This document shows positions 1 to 8,558 of a stretch of DNA of 64,000 bases, one piece after another; position 1 is the stretch's first letter, and every line of letters begins with the position of its first letter. The notes under the pieces are model-generated. The model was not told the DNA's origin, searched no databases, and saw only the letters and a program-made list of their open reading frames with translations. The position numbers were made by a program, and so were the translations under genes. The stretch comes from Candidatus Streptomyces philanthi (GTDB taxonomy: Bacteria; Actinomycetota; Actinomycetes; Streptomycetales; Streptomycetaceae). The stretch spans positions 2,108,001-2,172,000 of the forward strand of contig CP073042.1 in NCBI GenBank assembly GCA_018114805.1, read 5' to 3'.

Positions 1-96
1 CGTGAGAGGAACATTCCCGCCAAGTGCGCGGCCCATGCCCGGGCATATGACAACGTCGGTGATTCGTCGTCTGCCGTTCCCTGGCGCTACCTGACG

Positions 97-858
97 TTAA
101 CCGCCGTAACGCCGGTGGCGTGCCGCGTAGTCACGCAGCGCGCGCAGGAAGTCCACTTTGCGGAACGCGGGCCAGAAGACCTCGCAGAAGTAGTACTCGG
201 AGTGCGCGCTCTGCCAGAGCATGAAGCCGGACAGGCGCTGTTCGCCGCTGGTGCGGATGACCAGGTCGGGGTCGGGCTGGCCGCGGGTGTAGAGGTGTTC
301 GGCGATCATCTCGATGTCGACGACCTCGGCCAGTTCCTCGAACGTGGTGCCCCGGCTGGCGTGGTCCAGGAGCAGCGAGCGCACCGCGTCCGCGATCTCC
401 TGCCGGCCGCCGTAGCCGACGGCGACGTTGACGATTATTCCGTTCACGTGCCGGGTGGCCTCCTCGGCCTCCTTCAGCACGGTCTGCGTCTGCGCGGGCA
501 GCAGGTCGAGGGTGCCCACGTGGTGTACCCGCCAGCGGCCGTCGGCGGCCAGGTCGCGCACGGCGCCCTCGATGATGCGCAGCAGGGGCTGGAGTTGGTC
601 GTCGGGGCGGTTGAGGTTGTCCGTGGACAGCAGCCACAGCGTGACGACCTTGACGTCCGTCTCGGTGCACCAGCCGAGGAGTTCGCGGATCTTGTTGGCG
701 CCGGCGATGTGTCCCTCGGCCGTGGTGCCCCCGGCGGCGCGCGCCCAGCGTCGGTTCCCGTCGAGGATGACGCCGATGTGCTTGGGCACCTGGTCGTGAT
801 CGAGGCGCCATTCCACCCGGCGTGCGTAAAGCCCGTACACCAGGTCGCGCAGCTTCAC
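97..858 (-). CDS. uppS: Isoprenyl transferase (cis-prenyl diphosphate synthase, UppS family)
   Basis: This enzyme condenses isopentenyl diphosphate with an allylic diphosphate to give a Z-polyprenyl diphosphate, the carrier-lipid precursor for cell wall synthesis, at the inner face of the membrane. The 253-residue protein carries the family signature HIGVILDGNRRWAR at residues 27-40, with the metal-binding Asp33 and the G-N-R loop. Near the C-terminus it has the second signature, DLVIRTSGEQRLSGF followed by LWQSAHSEYYF. The start is GTG at 858. The length is normal and no lesion is visible. Actinomycetes usually keep two paralogues (long-chain UppS and a short-chain Z-farnesyl diphosphate synthase). 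Which one this is cannot be told from the sequence, so the symbol marks the family. It is divergent from the aldo/keto reductase across a 200-bp gap. Confidence 0.93.
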   Translation of the reverse strand: MKLRDLVYGLYARRVEWRLDHDQVPKHIGVILDGNRRWARAAGGTTAEGHIAGANKIRELLGWCTETDVKVVTLWLLSTDNLNRPDDQLQPLLRIIEGAVRDLAADGRWRVHHVGTLDLLPAQTQTVLKEAEEATRHVNGIIVNVAVGYGGRQEIADAVRSLLLDHASRGTTFEELAEVVDIEMIAEHLYTRGQPDPDLVIRTSGEQRLSGFMLWQSAHSEYYFCEVFWPAFRKVDFLRALRDYAARHRRYGG

Positions 859-1061
859 GTTCTCCAGCCCTCCATGCCGCGGCGCCTTCGTCTTCGTCCG
901 GGTTCGTCCGTGGCGGTTCGTCCGTGGCGCCGCTCCAAGAACGACACCCTACTGCCGGGGCGGGGGTTCGGCGAAGCTGGGCCGGTCACGTGCGTATAGC
1001 GTCGGCCACGACAGACCCCGGAACCGGGAAGCAACCACGCGAAGCGGAAGCAGGAACCCCC

Positions 1062-2103
1062 GTGAACGACAACTCCCCCTACCGTGCCGCCGACGACCGC
1101 TACGACTCGATGGAGTACCGGCGCACTGGACACAGTGGCCTGAAGCTGCCCGCGATCTCCCTCGGTCTGTGGCACAACTTCGGTGACGACCGCAGCCTGG
1201 AGTCCCAGCGCGCCATCCTGCGCCGCACGTTCGACCTCGGCATCACCCACTTCGACCTGGCCAACAACTACGGCCCGCCGCCCGGCTCGGCCGAGCTGAA
1301 CTTCGGCAGGCTGCTGGCCCGGGACTTCCGCCCGTACCGGGACGAGCTGGTCCTGTCCACCAAGGCGGGCTACCTGATGCACCCGGGCCCGTACCCCGTA
1401 CGGAGAGTGGGACTCGCGCAAGTACCTGCTGTCGTCGCTGGACGCCTCGCTGCGCCGGATGGGCGTGGAGTACGTCGACATCTTCTGCTCCCACCGCTTC
1501 GATCCGGACACACCGCTCGCGGAGACGATGGGGGCGCTGGCCTCCGCCGTACAGCAGGGCAAGGCGCTGTACGTGGGCGTGTCCTCGTACAACGCGGAGC
1601 AGACCGCGGAGGCCGCGCGGCTGCTGCGGGAGATGGGGGTGCCGGCCCTGATCCACCAGCCCTCGTACTCGATGATCAACCGCTGGACCGAGGATGACGC
1701 GCTCCTCGACACGCTAGAGGCGGAGGGCATGGGCTGCATCGCCTTCGCGCCGCTGGCCCAGGGCCTGCTCACCGACAAGTACCTGAGCTGCATCCCGGAG
1801 GGCTCGCGGGCCTCGCAGGGCAAGTCGCTCGACCCGGAGCTGCTGACCGACGAGGTGGTGCGGCGGCTGCGCGGCATGAACGAGATCGCCGCGCGGCGTG
1901 GCCAGTCGCTGGCCCAGCTCGCGCTGGGCTGGGTGCTGCGCGACCCGCGGATGACGTCGGCGCTGATCGGCGCGTCGAGCGTGCGCCAGTTGGAGGCGAA
2001 CGTGGCCGCGCTGGGTGCCGCGCCGATCAGCGCCGAGGAACTGGCGGAGATCGACGAGTACGCGCGGAGCACGGAGGGCGTGAACATCTGGGCCCGCCGC
2101 TAG
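1062..2103 (+). pseudogene. Aldo/keto reductase (L-glyceraldehyde-3-phosphate reductase type), frameshifted by a 7-bp tandem duplication
   Basis: NADPH-dependent aldehyde reductase of the YghZ/Gpr group of aldo/keto reductases. The first reading frame, from GTG at 1062, gives MEYRRTGHSGLKLPAISLG, the catalytic Tyr in DLANNYGPPPGS and the Lys in STKAGYL. The second frame gives EYVDIFCSHRFDPDTP with the active-site His, then the cofactor-binding C-terminal half (ALIGASSVRQLEANV) to TAG at 2101. The break is at about 1387-1400, where the heptamer cccgtac occurs twice in tandem. Removing one copy restores the expected GPYGEWDSRKYLLSSLD. The rest matches a roughly 345-residue family member. It may be a real slippage mutation or an assembly fault. 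It converges on the prepilin peptidase gene across a strong hairpin. Confidence 0.85.
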
Positions 2104-2191
2104 CCGGCGCGGCCCCGGCACCCGCGCCCCCCGGCCACCGGGCGGGGCGGGGGTGCGGGTCACGGGTGTGGGTGTGCGGGCACGAAAAAGC

Positions 2192-2223
2192 GGGCCGGTC
2201 CGTGGGGGGACACGGACCGGCCC
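2192..2223. terminator. Bidirectional hairpin terminator
   Basis: A perfect 13-bp stem (gggccggtccgtg at 2192-2204, its complement at 2211-2223) closes a 6-nt loop. It lies between the convergent aldo/keto reductase and prepilin peptidase genes. There is no U-tract, as is common for streptomycete terminators. Confidence 0.8.
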
Positions 2224-2302
2224 GAGGGGGGTTTCCACCATAACCCTTCGTGAGGGGTCTTGCGTGCACCTCGGGAGGTAACGGCGCGCTGGAATCTTGT
2301 TC

Positions 2303-3061
2303 TCAGCCCGCCGCGAGGCCGCCCACGAGCACGCCGGCTCCGGCCCCGACCATCATGAAAGGGCCGAACGCCAGCGCCGCCTTGCGGCTCGCCCGCCTTG
2401 TCAGCACTAGGGCTACACCGTAGAAGGCGCCCAGCAGGAGGCCGGTGAACGCCCCCAGGAAGAGCACGTCCCAGCCGTACCACCCGAGGCCGACCCCGAG
2501 CGTCACCGCCAATTTGACGTCGCCGAACCCCATGCCCGCGGGGTTGATGAGAAACAGCACAAAATACGCGGCGCCCAGCACGAGCCCGCCGAACACGGCG
2601 CGTGACCATGAGCCCGCGGCGCCGGGCAGCAGGGCCGCGCCCCCCAGCAGCGCGGCGGAGCCGAGCGCCATCGGCAGGGTGAGCACGTCGGGCAGCCGGT
2701 GCACGGCCAGGTCCACGCCCGCGAGGACCACGCTGAGCGGCACGAGCAGCAGCCACACGGCCAGCTCGGGCCGGGAGCCGACGGCCGCCGCGAGGCCGGC
2801 GCAGGCGAGCGCGCAGACACGGGCCACGAGTACGCCGCTCGGCCCGTACGCGCCCGGCCCGGCGTCGGCGGCGCGCCCGCAGGGGCCGCACCGGGCGAGG
2901 CCGAGCCAGCCGGCGGCGGGCCCGGTGATCGGATGGCCGTCCGGGCAGGCCGCGCGCCAGGGCTCGCCGGGCTGGACGGCGAGCCGGAACAGCGGGCGGG
3001 TGGCCAGGAGCCCGACGGCGATGCCGTACCCGGCGGCGAGAGCTATCAGCAGCGCATGCAC
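2303..3061 (-). CDS. Prepilin peptidase (A24 family, TadV/CpaA type)
   Basis: Membrane aspartic protease that cleaves the leader of Flp-type pilins before assembly. From the GTG start at 3061 it is 252 residues long. It is very hydrophobic, with about seven membrane segments. Both catalytic aspartates are visible: Asp117 in GVDLAVHRLPD and Asp181 in the GFGD motif (GMGFGDVKLA). A short Cys-containing loop at residues 39-61 (CPDGH...CGPCG) stands where larger bifunctional PilD enzymes keep a zinc-binding methylase region. An in-frame ATG at 3280 would add a 73-residue Pro/Arg-rich tail of no known kind, so I prefer the GTG start. It lies beside the Tad locus at 3.9-14.2 kb and is the obvious processing enzyme for the Flp pilin there. 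Confidence 0.87.
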   Translation of the reverse strand: MHALLIALAAGYGIAVGLLATRPLFRLAVQPGEPWRAACPDGHPITGPAAGWLGLARCGPCGRAADAGPGAYGPSGVLVARVCALACAGLAAAVGSRPELAVWLLLVPLSVVLAGVDLAVHRLPDVLTLPMALGSAALLGGAALLPGAAGSWSRAVFGGLVLGAAYFVLFLINPAGMGFGDVKLAVTLGVGLGWYGWDVLFLGAFTGLLLGAFYGVALVLTRRASRKAALAFGPFMMVGAGAGVLVGGLAAG

Positions 3062-3213
3062 GCGCCAGAGCCTACGGAACGGGCCACGGGCGCCGGCAGG
3101 ACTGGTACAACGCTGATCGGACGCGCGGCGCGGGCGCGCGGGTCGCGGCGACGGCGACCGTGGGCGTGTCGGCGGGTGACGGGCGGGACAGTGCGCTCGG
3201 AGGGGTGGCGGAC

Positions 3214-3695
3214 ATGGGGCGTTGGCGTGACGGTCGGGACACGTTGCGTGTGCAGCGCGTGCGGGGGGACGGCGCACCACCCGGCGGCGGGCGGGCGGGG
3301 GCCGGGCCCCGGAGGCTGACCCGGGGGCGGCGCCGGCGCGGTCGGGGCTGGTGGTGCCGTTGGAGATCGCCGCGTCCTACCGTGCGCGCTCGCGGGGGTT
3401 GTTGGACCGGACCGGGATCACCGAGGCGCTGCTGCTCAGCCCGGCCAGCGGGGTGCACACCTTCCGGATGCGGTTCGCCATCGACGTCGCCTACCTCGAC
3501 CGGGAGCTGACCGTCATCGGCGTACGCACCATGCGGCCCGGACGGCTCGGGCTACCCCGGCCACGCGCGCGCCACGTCCTGGAGGCCGAGGCGGGCGCGA
3601 TGGAGCGGTGGGGGCTGCGTCCCGGGGTGCGCGTGAGCATCGGGTCGTCTGCTGGTCGCGGCACCCCTGCGACGGCTGGTGGCTCGTCTCCCTGA
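3214..3695 (+). CDS. DUF192 family protein (N-terminus apparently frameshifted)
   Basis: DUF192 (UPF0127) is a small domain of unknown biochemical role. The conserved part reads from GTG at 3351: LEIAASYRARSRGLLDRTGI, then LLLSPASGVHTFRMRFAIDV and LDRELTVIGVRTM, ending at 3695. The domain is complete. The better translation start is ATG 3214, preceded by the good ribosome site ggagggg and opening MGRWRDGRDTLRVQ, as in streptomycete homologues, but it is in another frame. A single indel in the G-rich stretch between 3255 and 3350 would join the two. The usable open frame as given is 3351-3695. It is divergent from the prepilin peptidase gene, a common arrangement beside Tad loci in this genus. 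Confidence 0.7.
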
Positions 3696-3701
3696 CGCGG
3701 A

Positions 3702-3719
3702 CGCATCCCTCCGGATGCG
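3702..3719. terminator. Small hairpin after the DUF192 gene
   Basis: Seven-bp stem (cgcatcc / ggatgcg) with loop ctcc, 6 bp after the DUF192 stop codon. It is weak but well placed for the end of that transcript. The rest of the 237-bp gap up to 3932 shows no gene. Confidence 0.35.
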
Positions 3720-3932
3720 GGGAAGCCCGCGCGATGCACTTCCAGCTCGTCGCGTGTGCGCAGTGCGTAAGCGACTGTAGGCCACCCATGCCGGAACTAA
3801 AACCTTTTGAGGCGATGCGTCCGTTACGCTTCTATTTCGTCTCACTCGGTCGTGGCGGACGACCGGCCCGCCGCCGTCCCCTCCGCGGGACTGGCCAGAC
3901 GGCGGCGTCCGGGCCGCGCCGCCGGCGTGGCG

Positions 3933-4591
3933 TCAGGCGGAGCCGCGCGGGAAGCTGACCTCGACCCGGCGGTTCTTCTTGCGGCCCCCCTCGGTGCTGT
4001 TGTCGGCGATCGGGTAGTCCTCGCCGTAGCCGCGGATATGGTACTTCACGCCCGAGTCGAGTTGCTTGGCGAGCCGTCGTTGCACGGCGTCCGCACGCTC
4101 CTTGGACAGGTCCTCGCCGTGCCCGGTGGTCCCGAGGTCGTCGGTGAAGCCGAAGACGCGGACCTCGCGGGCGCCTTGGGCCTCGATCTCCCGGGCGATG
4201 ACGTCGATGCGCGCGCTGGCCTGGCGGCTGAGGTCGGCGCTGTCTTTGTCGAACAGCACCTCGGACTGGAGGGCGAAGGTGACGTCCTCGTTGGCGACCT
4301 CGTGCCACTCCTCGCCGTTGTCGGTCTCCACGATGGACTTGATGTCCAGCACCTTGACCTGACCAAGCCGGGCGCCGTCGGCCAGCTTGAGGTCCGGGTC
4401 CGCGGCGTCCACCTGGACCGGCGGCGCGGCGACCTGGAGCACGCCGGGCCCCCGTCGGCGTGGGCGGCCGGGACGGGCAGCGCGAGCACGGAGACGGCGG
4501 CGAGCGCGAGGACGGTCGTCCGGGCGGCGCGGGCGCTGTGAGGGGCTCGTTCGGTACGGGCGGTGCGAGCCGTCGCGTGGGTGGGGGTCAT
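3933..4591 (-). pseudogene. OmpA-family secreted protein of the Tad locus, one frameshift
   Basis: The C-terminal OmpA-like domain reads ALQSEVLFDKDSADLSRQA, then VRVFGFTDDLGTTGHGEDLS, ERADAVQRRL, IRGYGEDYPIADNS and KKNRRVEVSF. These are the peptidoglycan-binding signature with its conserved Asp and Arg. The signal peptide reads from ATG 4591 (TTVLALAAVSVLALPVPAAHA). The two parts are in different frames, joined at about 4445 where a ggggg/ccc run has gained or lost one base. In a monoderm actinomycete the domain presumably anchors to the cell wall. It is the last gene of the Tad operon and begins 8 bp after the lipoprotein gene. Confidence 0.83.
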
Positions 4592-4598
4592 GGCTCGG

Positions 4599-5204
4599 TC
4601 ACCCGGTGATCTTGATCGTGGCCGGCGGGAAGGTCGGCATCTGGAACTGCACCTCGTCCACCTCTTCCGGGGGCGCGGGGAACTGCATGAACACCGGCAC
4701 CGTGGCACCGTCCTTGACGGTGCCGAGCCCCATCGTGCACAGGCATCGCCCGTCGGTGTCGCGGAGCACGTAGTAGCGCTTCTTGCCGCCCGGGTCGATC
4801 AGGGTCGCGCCAGCCGTGGACGAGCCGTGCTTGATGACGTCGGTCTCGTCGCCCCGCCACTTGTTGGCGCGCGTGTAGATCCGGTCGCCGGTGTTCTCGA
4901 CCTGCCCGGTGACCGTGACGAAGCCGCCGGAGTCCCGCTTGGCGTCGGTGAGCCAAAGCACCATGCCCATCTCGCCGCGGAGTTCGGCGATGGGCTCGAC
5001 GTCCGACACCGGTTCCTGGCCCGAGCCGCCGTCGCCCTTCGGCGCGTTGCCCCCGACGCTGGCCGACTGGCTGCCGGCGGGCTTGGCATCGTCGCCCTCA
5101 CCACCACCACCGCCGCCACAGCCCGCCACGAGCAGGGACACGCTGAGGGCGACCGCTCCAGCGGCTAGCGTCCCATGCGCCCTGGCGGTGTACCGAATGC
5201 TCAT
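4599..5204 (-). CDS. Tad-locus lipoprotein of unknown function
   Basis: 201-residue secreted lipoprotein. A basic N-terminus (MSIRYTARAHG) and a hydrophobic stretch lead to the lipobox LLVAGC with the lipidated Cys at 29, followed by a Gly tract. The mature part is a single beta-rich domain (FVTVTGQVENTGDRIYTRAN, RCLCTMGLGTVKDG, QMPTFPPATIKITG), resembling small FxLYD/DUF4352-type surface lipoproteins. No catalytic motif is visible. It follows the TadG-like gene by 20 bp and starts at ATG 5204 with aaggg upstream. It is intact. Its position next to an OmpA-like protein suggests an envelope role in anchoring or stabilising the pilus machine, which is inference. Confidence 0.78.
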   Translation of the reverse strand: MSIRYTARAHGTLAAGAVALSVSLLVAGCGGGGGGEGDDAKPAGSQSASVGGNAPKGDGGSGQEPVSDVEPIAELRGEMGMVLWLTDAKRDSGGFVTVTGQVENTGDRIYTRANKWRGDETDVIKHGSSTAGATLIDPGGKKRYYVLRDTDGRCLCTMGLGTVKDGATVPVFMQFPAPPEEVDEVQFQMPTFPPATIKITG

Positions 5205-5224
5205 CAGTCGCTGCCCTTCACTGG

Positions 5225-5950
5225 TCAGTCGGCGAGGTGCACGGAGAAGAGGTCGGCGACCTCCGGCAGCGTGTCGGGCCGCTCGGGGTCGATGGACCAC
5301 TCCTCGCCGTCGCACGTGAACTCCACGGGCGGTGCCTTGGGTTTCTCTTCCGGCTTGTCGTCGCCATCGTTCCCGTCGCCGTCGCCGCCCCCGGTGCCGC
5401 CCTCGCCGTCGTCGGTGTCGCCGCCGGTCGGGCGGGGGTCGGGGCTCGGCGTGGGGTCGGGCTTGCCGGGCAACCGTACGCAGCGCGGCTCGATCTCGGC
5501 CGTCGCCTCCGCCTCGGCGTGCCGCGACTCCGTACCCGGAACGATGGAGTCGCCCACGGTGTAACGGGTCCGTACGGCGACGTGGAAGGTGGGGACCAGC
5601 CCGCCGGAGACGGTGCAGTCGGTGACGTCGGCGTCGTTCTCGGCGGCGAACCAGCGCACCTCGTCGCAGGCCCGCGGGCTGCCGGTACCGATCCCGTCGA
5701 GGATGTCCTGCCACGCGTCGCCACTGCCGATGGCCGCGAGCAACTCGTCGCGCAGCGCGTCCCGGTGCTCCTGGGCCGCGGCGAGGGCAGCAGCGTCGGC
5801 GGCCGTCTGCGCCCCGTTACGGGTGGCGCCCGCCTGGCCGACGGCGAAAAGGGCCAGGCCGAGAAAGAGAAGGCCCGCGACCGCGGTGATGTAAATCGGG
5901 AATGCCTGCCCGGAATCCCCGGGCCCCGCGAAACGTCGAAGGCGTCTCAC
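5225..5950 (-). CDS. TadG-like pilus assembly membrane protein
   Basis: 241 residues from GTG 5950, whose first bases overlap the pilin stop codon in a GTGA junction (translational coupling). A short Arg-rich head precedes one membrane segment (PIYITAVAGLLFLGLALFAV), then the TadG/TadE-type sequence GQAGATRNGAQTAADAAALA. The outer part ends in a long Gly/Asp/Pro-rich linker and the terminal domain VEFTCDGEEWSIDPE. This is the pseudopilin-like layout of a single helix followed by an extracytoplasmic domain. It is thought to help pilus assembly or act as a minor pilin. It has no visible lesion. Confidence 0.75.
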   Translation of the reverse strand: MRRLRRFAGPGDSGQAFPIYITAVAGLLFLGLALFAVGQAGATRNGAQTAADAAALAAAQEHRDALRDELLAAIGSGDAWQDILDGIGTGSPRACDEVRWFAAENDADVTDCTVSGGLVPTFHVAVRTRYTVGDSIVPGTESRHAEAEATAEIEPRCVRLPGKPDPTPSPDPRPTGGDTDDGEGGTGGGDGDGNDGDDKPEEKPKAPPVEFTCDGEEWSIDPERPDTLPEVADLFSVHLAD

Positions 5951-6111
5951 ACGCCGGTGACCTCGGAAATCTTGTCGGTGATCGCGCTGAAGATCTCGTT
6001 GCCGATATCCGTGCCCGAGATGCCGATCACGATCGCCACGACCACCGCGATGATCCCCAGGTACTCGACCGCGGTCTGTCCGCGGTCGTTTCCCAAAATG
6101 CGCTTCCTCAT
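5947..6111 (-). CDS. flp: Flp-type pilin (major subunit candidate)
   Basis: A 54-residue gene. From ATG 6111 it reads MRKRILGNDRGQTAVEYLGI, followed by a continuous hydrophobic helix (IAVVVAIVIGISG) and a short polar tail ending EVTGV. The Gly-Gln-Thr-Ala-Val-Glu-Tyr core is the Flp processing site: cleavage after Gly11, with Glu at +5 and Tyr at +6 of the mature protein. The ribosome site aggga lies upstream. It is the expected substrate of the prepilin peptidase at 2.3-3.1 kb. It follows a 446-bp gap without genes, so it probably has its own promoter. Confidence 0.88.
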   Translation of the reverse strand: MRKRILGNDRGQTAVEYLGIIAVVVAIVIGISGTDIGNEIFSAITDKISEVTGV

Positions 6112-6557
6112 CGTATTTCCCTACCATGGGCGGCCGTTCGGCTCCGGTTCGGCGTGTCGGTCCCCGTGGTACCGCTCGCGACACGAGAAGAAAAGTACGC
6201 TGAAACACCGGCACCGGAACAGGGCGTCCCGAAGCATTCTCTTCCGCGCAACCTGAGTTGAAACCTCTGAAGTCGCCTTCGTCGCAGACATCCCACGCGG
6301 CCCATGGAACTCACCTCCACTTCGGCCCGGCCGCCTCGCACCGCGCGCCCTCGGGCACGCGATACCCGCGCGACGACTGTCCCATAGTTGATTGCATTTG
6401 CAAAGAGTTTGGCCATAACGGAATGGCGTCTGTCGCGGCGCACGCCGCCCGGCGTGACGCGCCCCACCCCGCCCCGACCGGCCTCGTCCGGCGGGCCGTA
6501 CGAGGGCGTATCGCAACCTCAATGTCACGTGTAAGCAGCCTCTTTGGCGCCGCACGG
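6112..6557. other. 446-bp gap between tadC and flp, probable pilin promoter and leader
   Basis: No gene is visible. The segment around 6385-6420 is clearly AT-richer than its surroundings, including on the lower strand tttgcaaatgc and caactatggg. This suits a promoter reading left into the Flp pilin, with a leader of roughly 270 nt. I found no convincing -35/-10 pair. Confidence 0.45.
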
Positions 6558-7451
6558 TCAGTCCCCCGTCACCGATCCGAAGTCGGTTCCGGAGCCGATG
6601 AAGAACGCGGCCACGAGCAGCATCATGGTGCCGGGCACCATGAAGGTGGTGATGACCAGCGTCGCCTTGGGGACCGCGCGAGCGGCGCGGCGGCGGGCGT
6701 TCTGCGCGTCGGTACAGCGCATGTCGTGAGCGATCGCAATCAGGGTCTCGACGATGGGCGAGCCCAGTTCCTCGCCTTGTTGGAGCGCCGTGACGAACTG
6801 GGCCACCTGTTCGGAGTCATTGCGCTTGCGCAGTTCCTCGAATGCCTGTCGGCGACTGACGCCCATGTCCATCTGGCGCAGGGTGATGCGCAGTTCGTCG
6901 GCCCACGGTCCCTCGTACTTGTCCGCCACCCGGTCCAACGCTTGCCGGAAGCTGAGCCCCGCGCTGACGACCACGGCCAGCACGTCGAGGAAGTCCGGCA
7001 GCGTGCGCTCGATGGCATCCTTGCGCTCGCGTACGGCCGCCCAGATGCCGACCTCGATCCAGAACAGGCCGAAGACCACGAGCAGCGCGGCCAGCAGGAA
7101 CTCCTGGCGCAGGGCCATGACCAGCGCACCGCCGAAGCCGAGCGCGCCGTAGACGGCGCGGCGGGCGGCGTACCGGTCGACGGTCAGGCCGCCCGGGTTG
7201 CCCGCCAGGTCGATGCGGCGGCGCACCTTGGCGACCTGTCCCGGGCCCATCAGGCGCAGCACCAGCGGCGCGTAGCGCATGCCGAGCCGGTCCACGGCCG
7301 AGCCGACCACCGTGGTGCGGGTGGCGCCCACCTCAAGGGCGACCGCCAGGTCGCTGGGCAGCTTGGCCTCGCGGCGGTAGAGCGCGATGCCGTAGCAGGC
7401 GCCGGCCGTGGACAGGCCGACGGCCAGCGCGAGCAACAGGCCGATGCCCAT
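6558..7451 (-). CDS. tadC: TadC-like inner membrane platform protein (T2SSF domain)
   Basis: 297 residues, intact. ATG 7451 follows gaggaga at a suitable spacing. Membrane segments lie at the N-terminus (MGIGLLLALAVGLSTAGACY), in the middle (ALVMALRQEFLLAALLVVFG) and at the C-terminus (LVITTFMVPGTMMLLVAAFF). Between them is the cytoplasmic T2SSF domain with LPDFLDVLAVVVSAGLSFRQ, the hallmark of GspF/TadB/TadC proteins. It partners with TadB and the TadA ATPase in the pilus motor. It sits directly downstream of tadB. Confidence 0.87.
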   Translation of the reverse strand: MGIGLLLALAVGLSTAGACYGIALYRREAKLPSDLAVALEVGATRTTVVGSAVDRLGMRYAPLVLRLMGPGQVAKVRRRIDLAGNPGGLTVDRYAARRAVYGALGFGGALVMALRQEFLLAALLVVFGLFWIEVGIWAAVRERKDAIERTLPDFLDVLAVVVSAGLSFRQALDRVADKYEGPWADELRITLRQMDMGVSRRQAFEELRKRNDSEQVAQFVTALQQGEELGSPIVETLIAIAHDMRCTDAQNARRRAARAVPKATLVITTFMVPGTMMLLVAAFFIGSGTDFGSVTGD

Positions 7452-7539
7452 CCTCTGTGTCTCCTCGGGTCGGGGGCAGGGTCGGGGTCGGGCCCCGTCG
7501 GGCGATGCGGGGTCCATCGCCCCGATCGGCCCGGACGGT

Positions 7540-8476
7540 TCAGACGGCGATCTTGGACATGCGGCGGATCAGGAAGAAGCCGATCGCGTAGAGGGTGAAG
7601 GCGCCCACGACCGCGGCCTGGCCCCAGAACGAGGAGGTCATGCGCTCGACGGAGCCGCTCGACACGTTGTCCATCAGCAACAGCGTGCCGACGCCCATCA
7701 GCGGCACCACGTACGCGGTGACGGTGACCTGGGAAAGCTGGGTACGCACCGCGGCGGGTCTCCTTGCGCTCCTCCAGGGTCTGAGTGAGGTTGCGCAGCG
7801 AGCTGACGACGGAGCCGCCGGCGCGGTTGGCCAGCACCAGCGTGGTGACCAGGACGACGAGTTCGCGCGAGGGCAGCCGGTCGGCGAGCTCGGCGAGCGC
7901 GTCCTCGATGGAGTGGCCGACTGCGAGCTTGTCCGCCACCTTGGCCAGCTCCTCGCCCGCGGGGGCCTCCATCTCGTCGGCGGCGAGGCCGAGCGCGGTG
8001 CGCAGGGCGAGTCCGGCCTGGGTGGTGTTGGCGAGTATGCGGGCGAGTTCGGGTAGTTGACTGATGAATCGCTCAATGCGCTTCTTTCGTTGCCAGTTCA
8101 GGAAAGCGAACGCTCCTCACACGGTGACGACGGCGGCGATGGGCCCGAAGAACGTGGCGAGCGTGGCCTGCGCGATCAACCAGAGACCGATCGCCGTTCC
8201 CGCCGTGTAGACGAAGAATTCACCCGGGGTCAGGTCAAGGCCCGTCGCCGTCAGGCGCAGTTCGATGGCGCGACCGAGCCGCGTGCCGCGCAGCCTGCGG
8301 TCCACGCCGGTGAACCGGCGCCCGGGCCCCGGCAGCGGCTGGCCCTCGGCGTCTGCGAGCCGCTGGACCAGCGACTGGTGCCGGGCCCGGCCGGTCGCGT
8401 ACACGTGCATGCCCGCGACGCCGAGCGCGCCGCAGAGCAGGCTCGCGCCGACCGTCAGCGTGGCCAGGTCGTCCAT
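7540..8476 (-). pseudogene. tadB: TadB-like platform protein (T2SSF), one in-frame stop and one frameshift
   Basis: Platform protein of the Tad pilus motor. From ATG 8476 the N-terminal part has two membrane helices and runs to FFGPIAAVVTV, where TGA (8117-8119) interrupts it. The same frame continues with GAFAFLNWQRKKRIERFISQ, LPELARILANTTQAGLALRT, LPSRELVVLVTTLVLANRAG and SLRNLTQTLEERKETRR, so the stop replaces one residue, possibly Trp. A second break at about 7755 shifts to QLSQVTVTAYVVPLMGVGTL and IGFFLIRRMSKIAV; two bases seem missing between ETRR and the Val. Both halves are otherwise well conserved. Confidence 0.85.
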
Positions 8477-8558
8477 CGGTGCCTCCCCGCCCCTTGCCTT
8501 TCCTGCCGCACTTGCCGTCGCACTCCCCGGTGTGTCGCCCGTCGCGCCCTCGGCCGGG

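Noticed and set aside
35..46. Palindrome atgcccgggcat at the left edge as an operator or terminator
   Set aside because: Twelve bases with a CCCGGG core are expected by chance here, and no neighbouring gene end or start fits.
115..999. Long open frames opposite real genes, for example opposite uppS and opposite the Nramp and permease genes
   Set aside because: They arise from the third-position G/C bias on the other strand. Their translations are low-complexity Val/Gly/Arg/Ala and have no recognisable motif or ribosome site.
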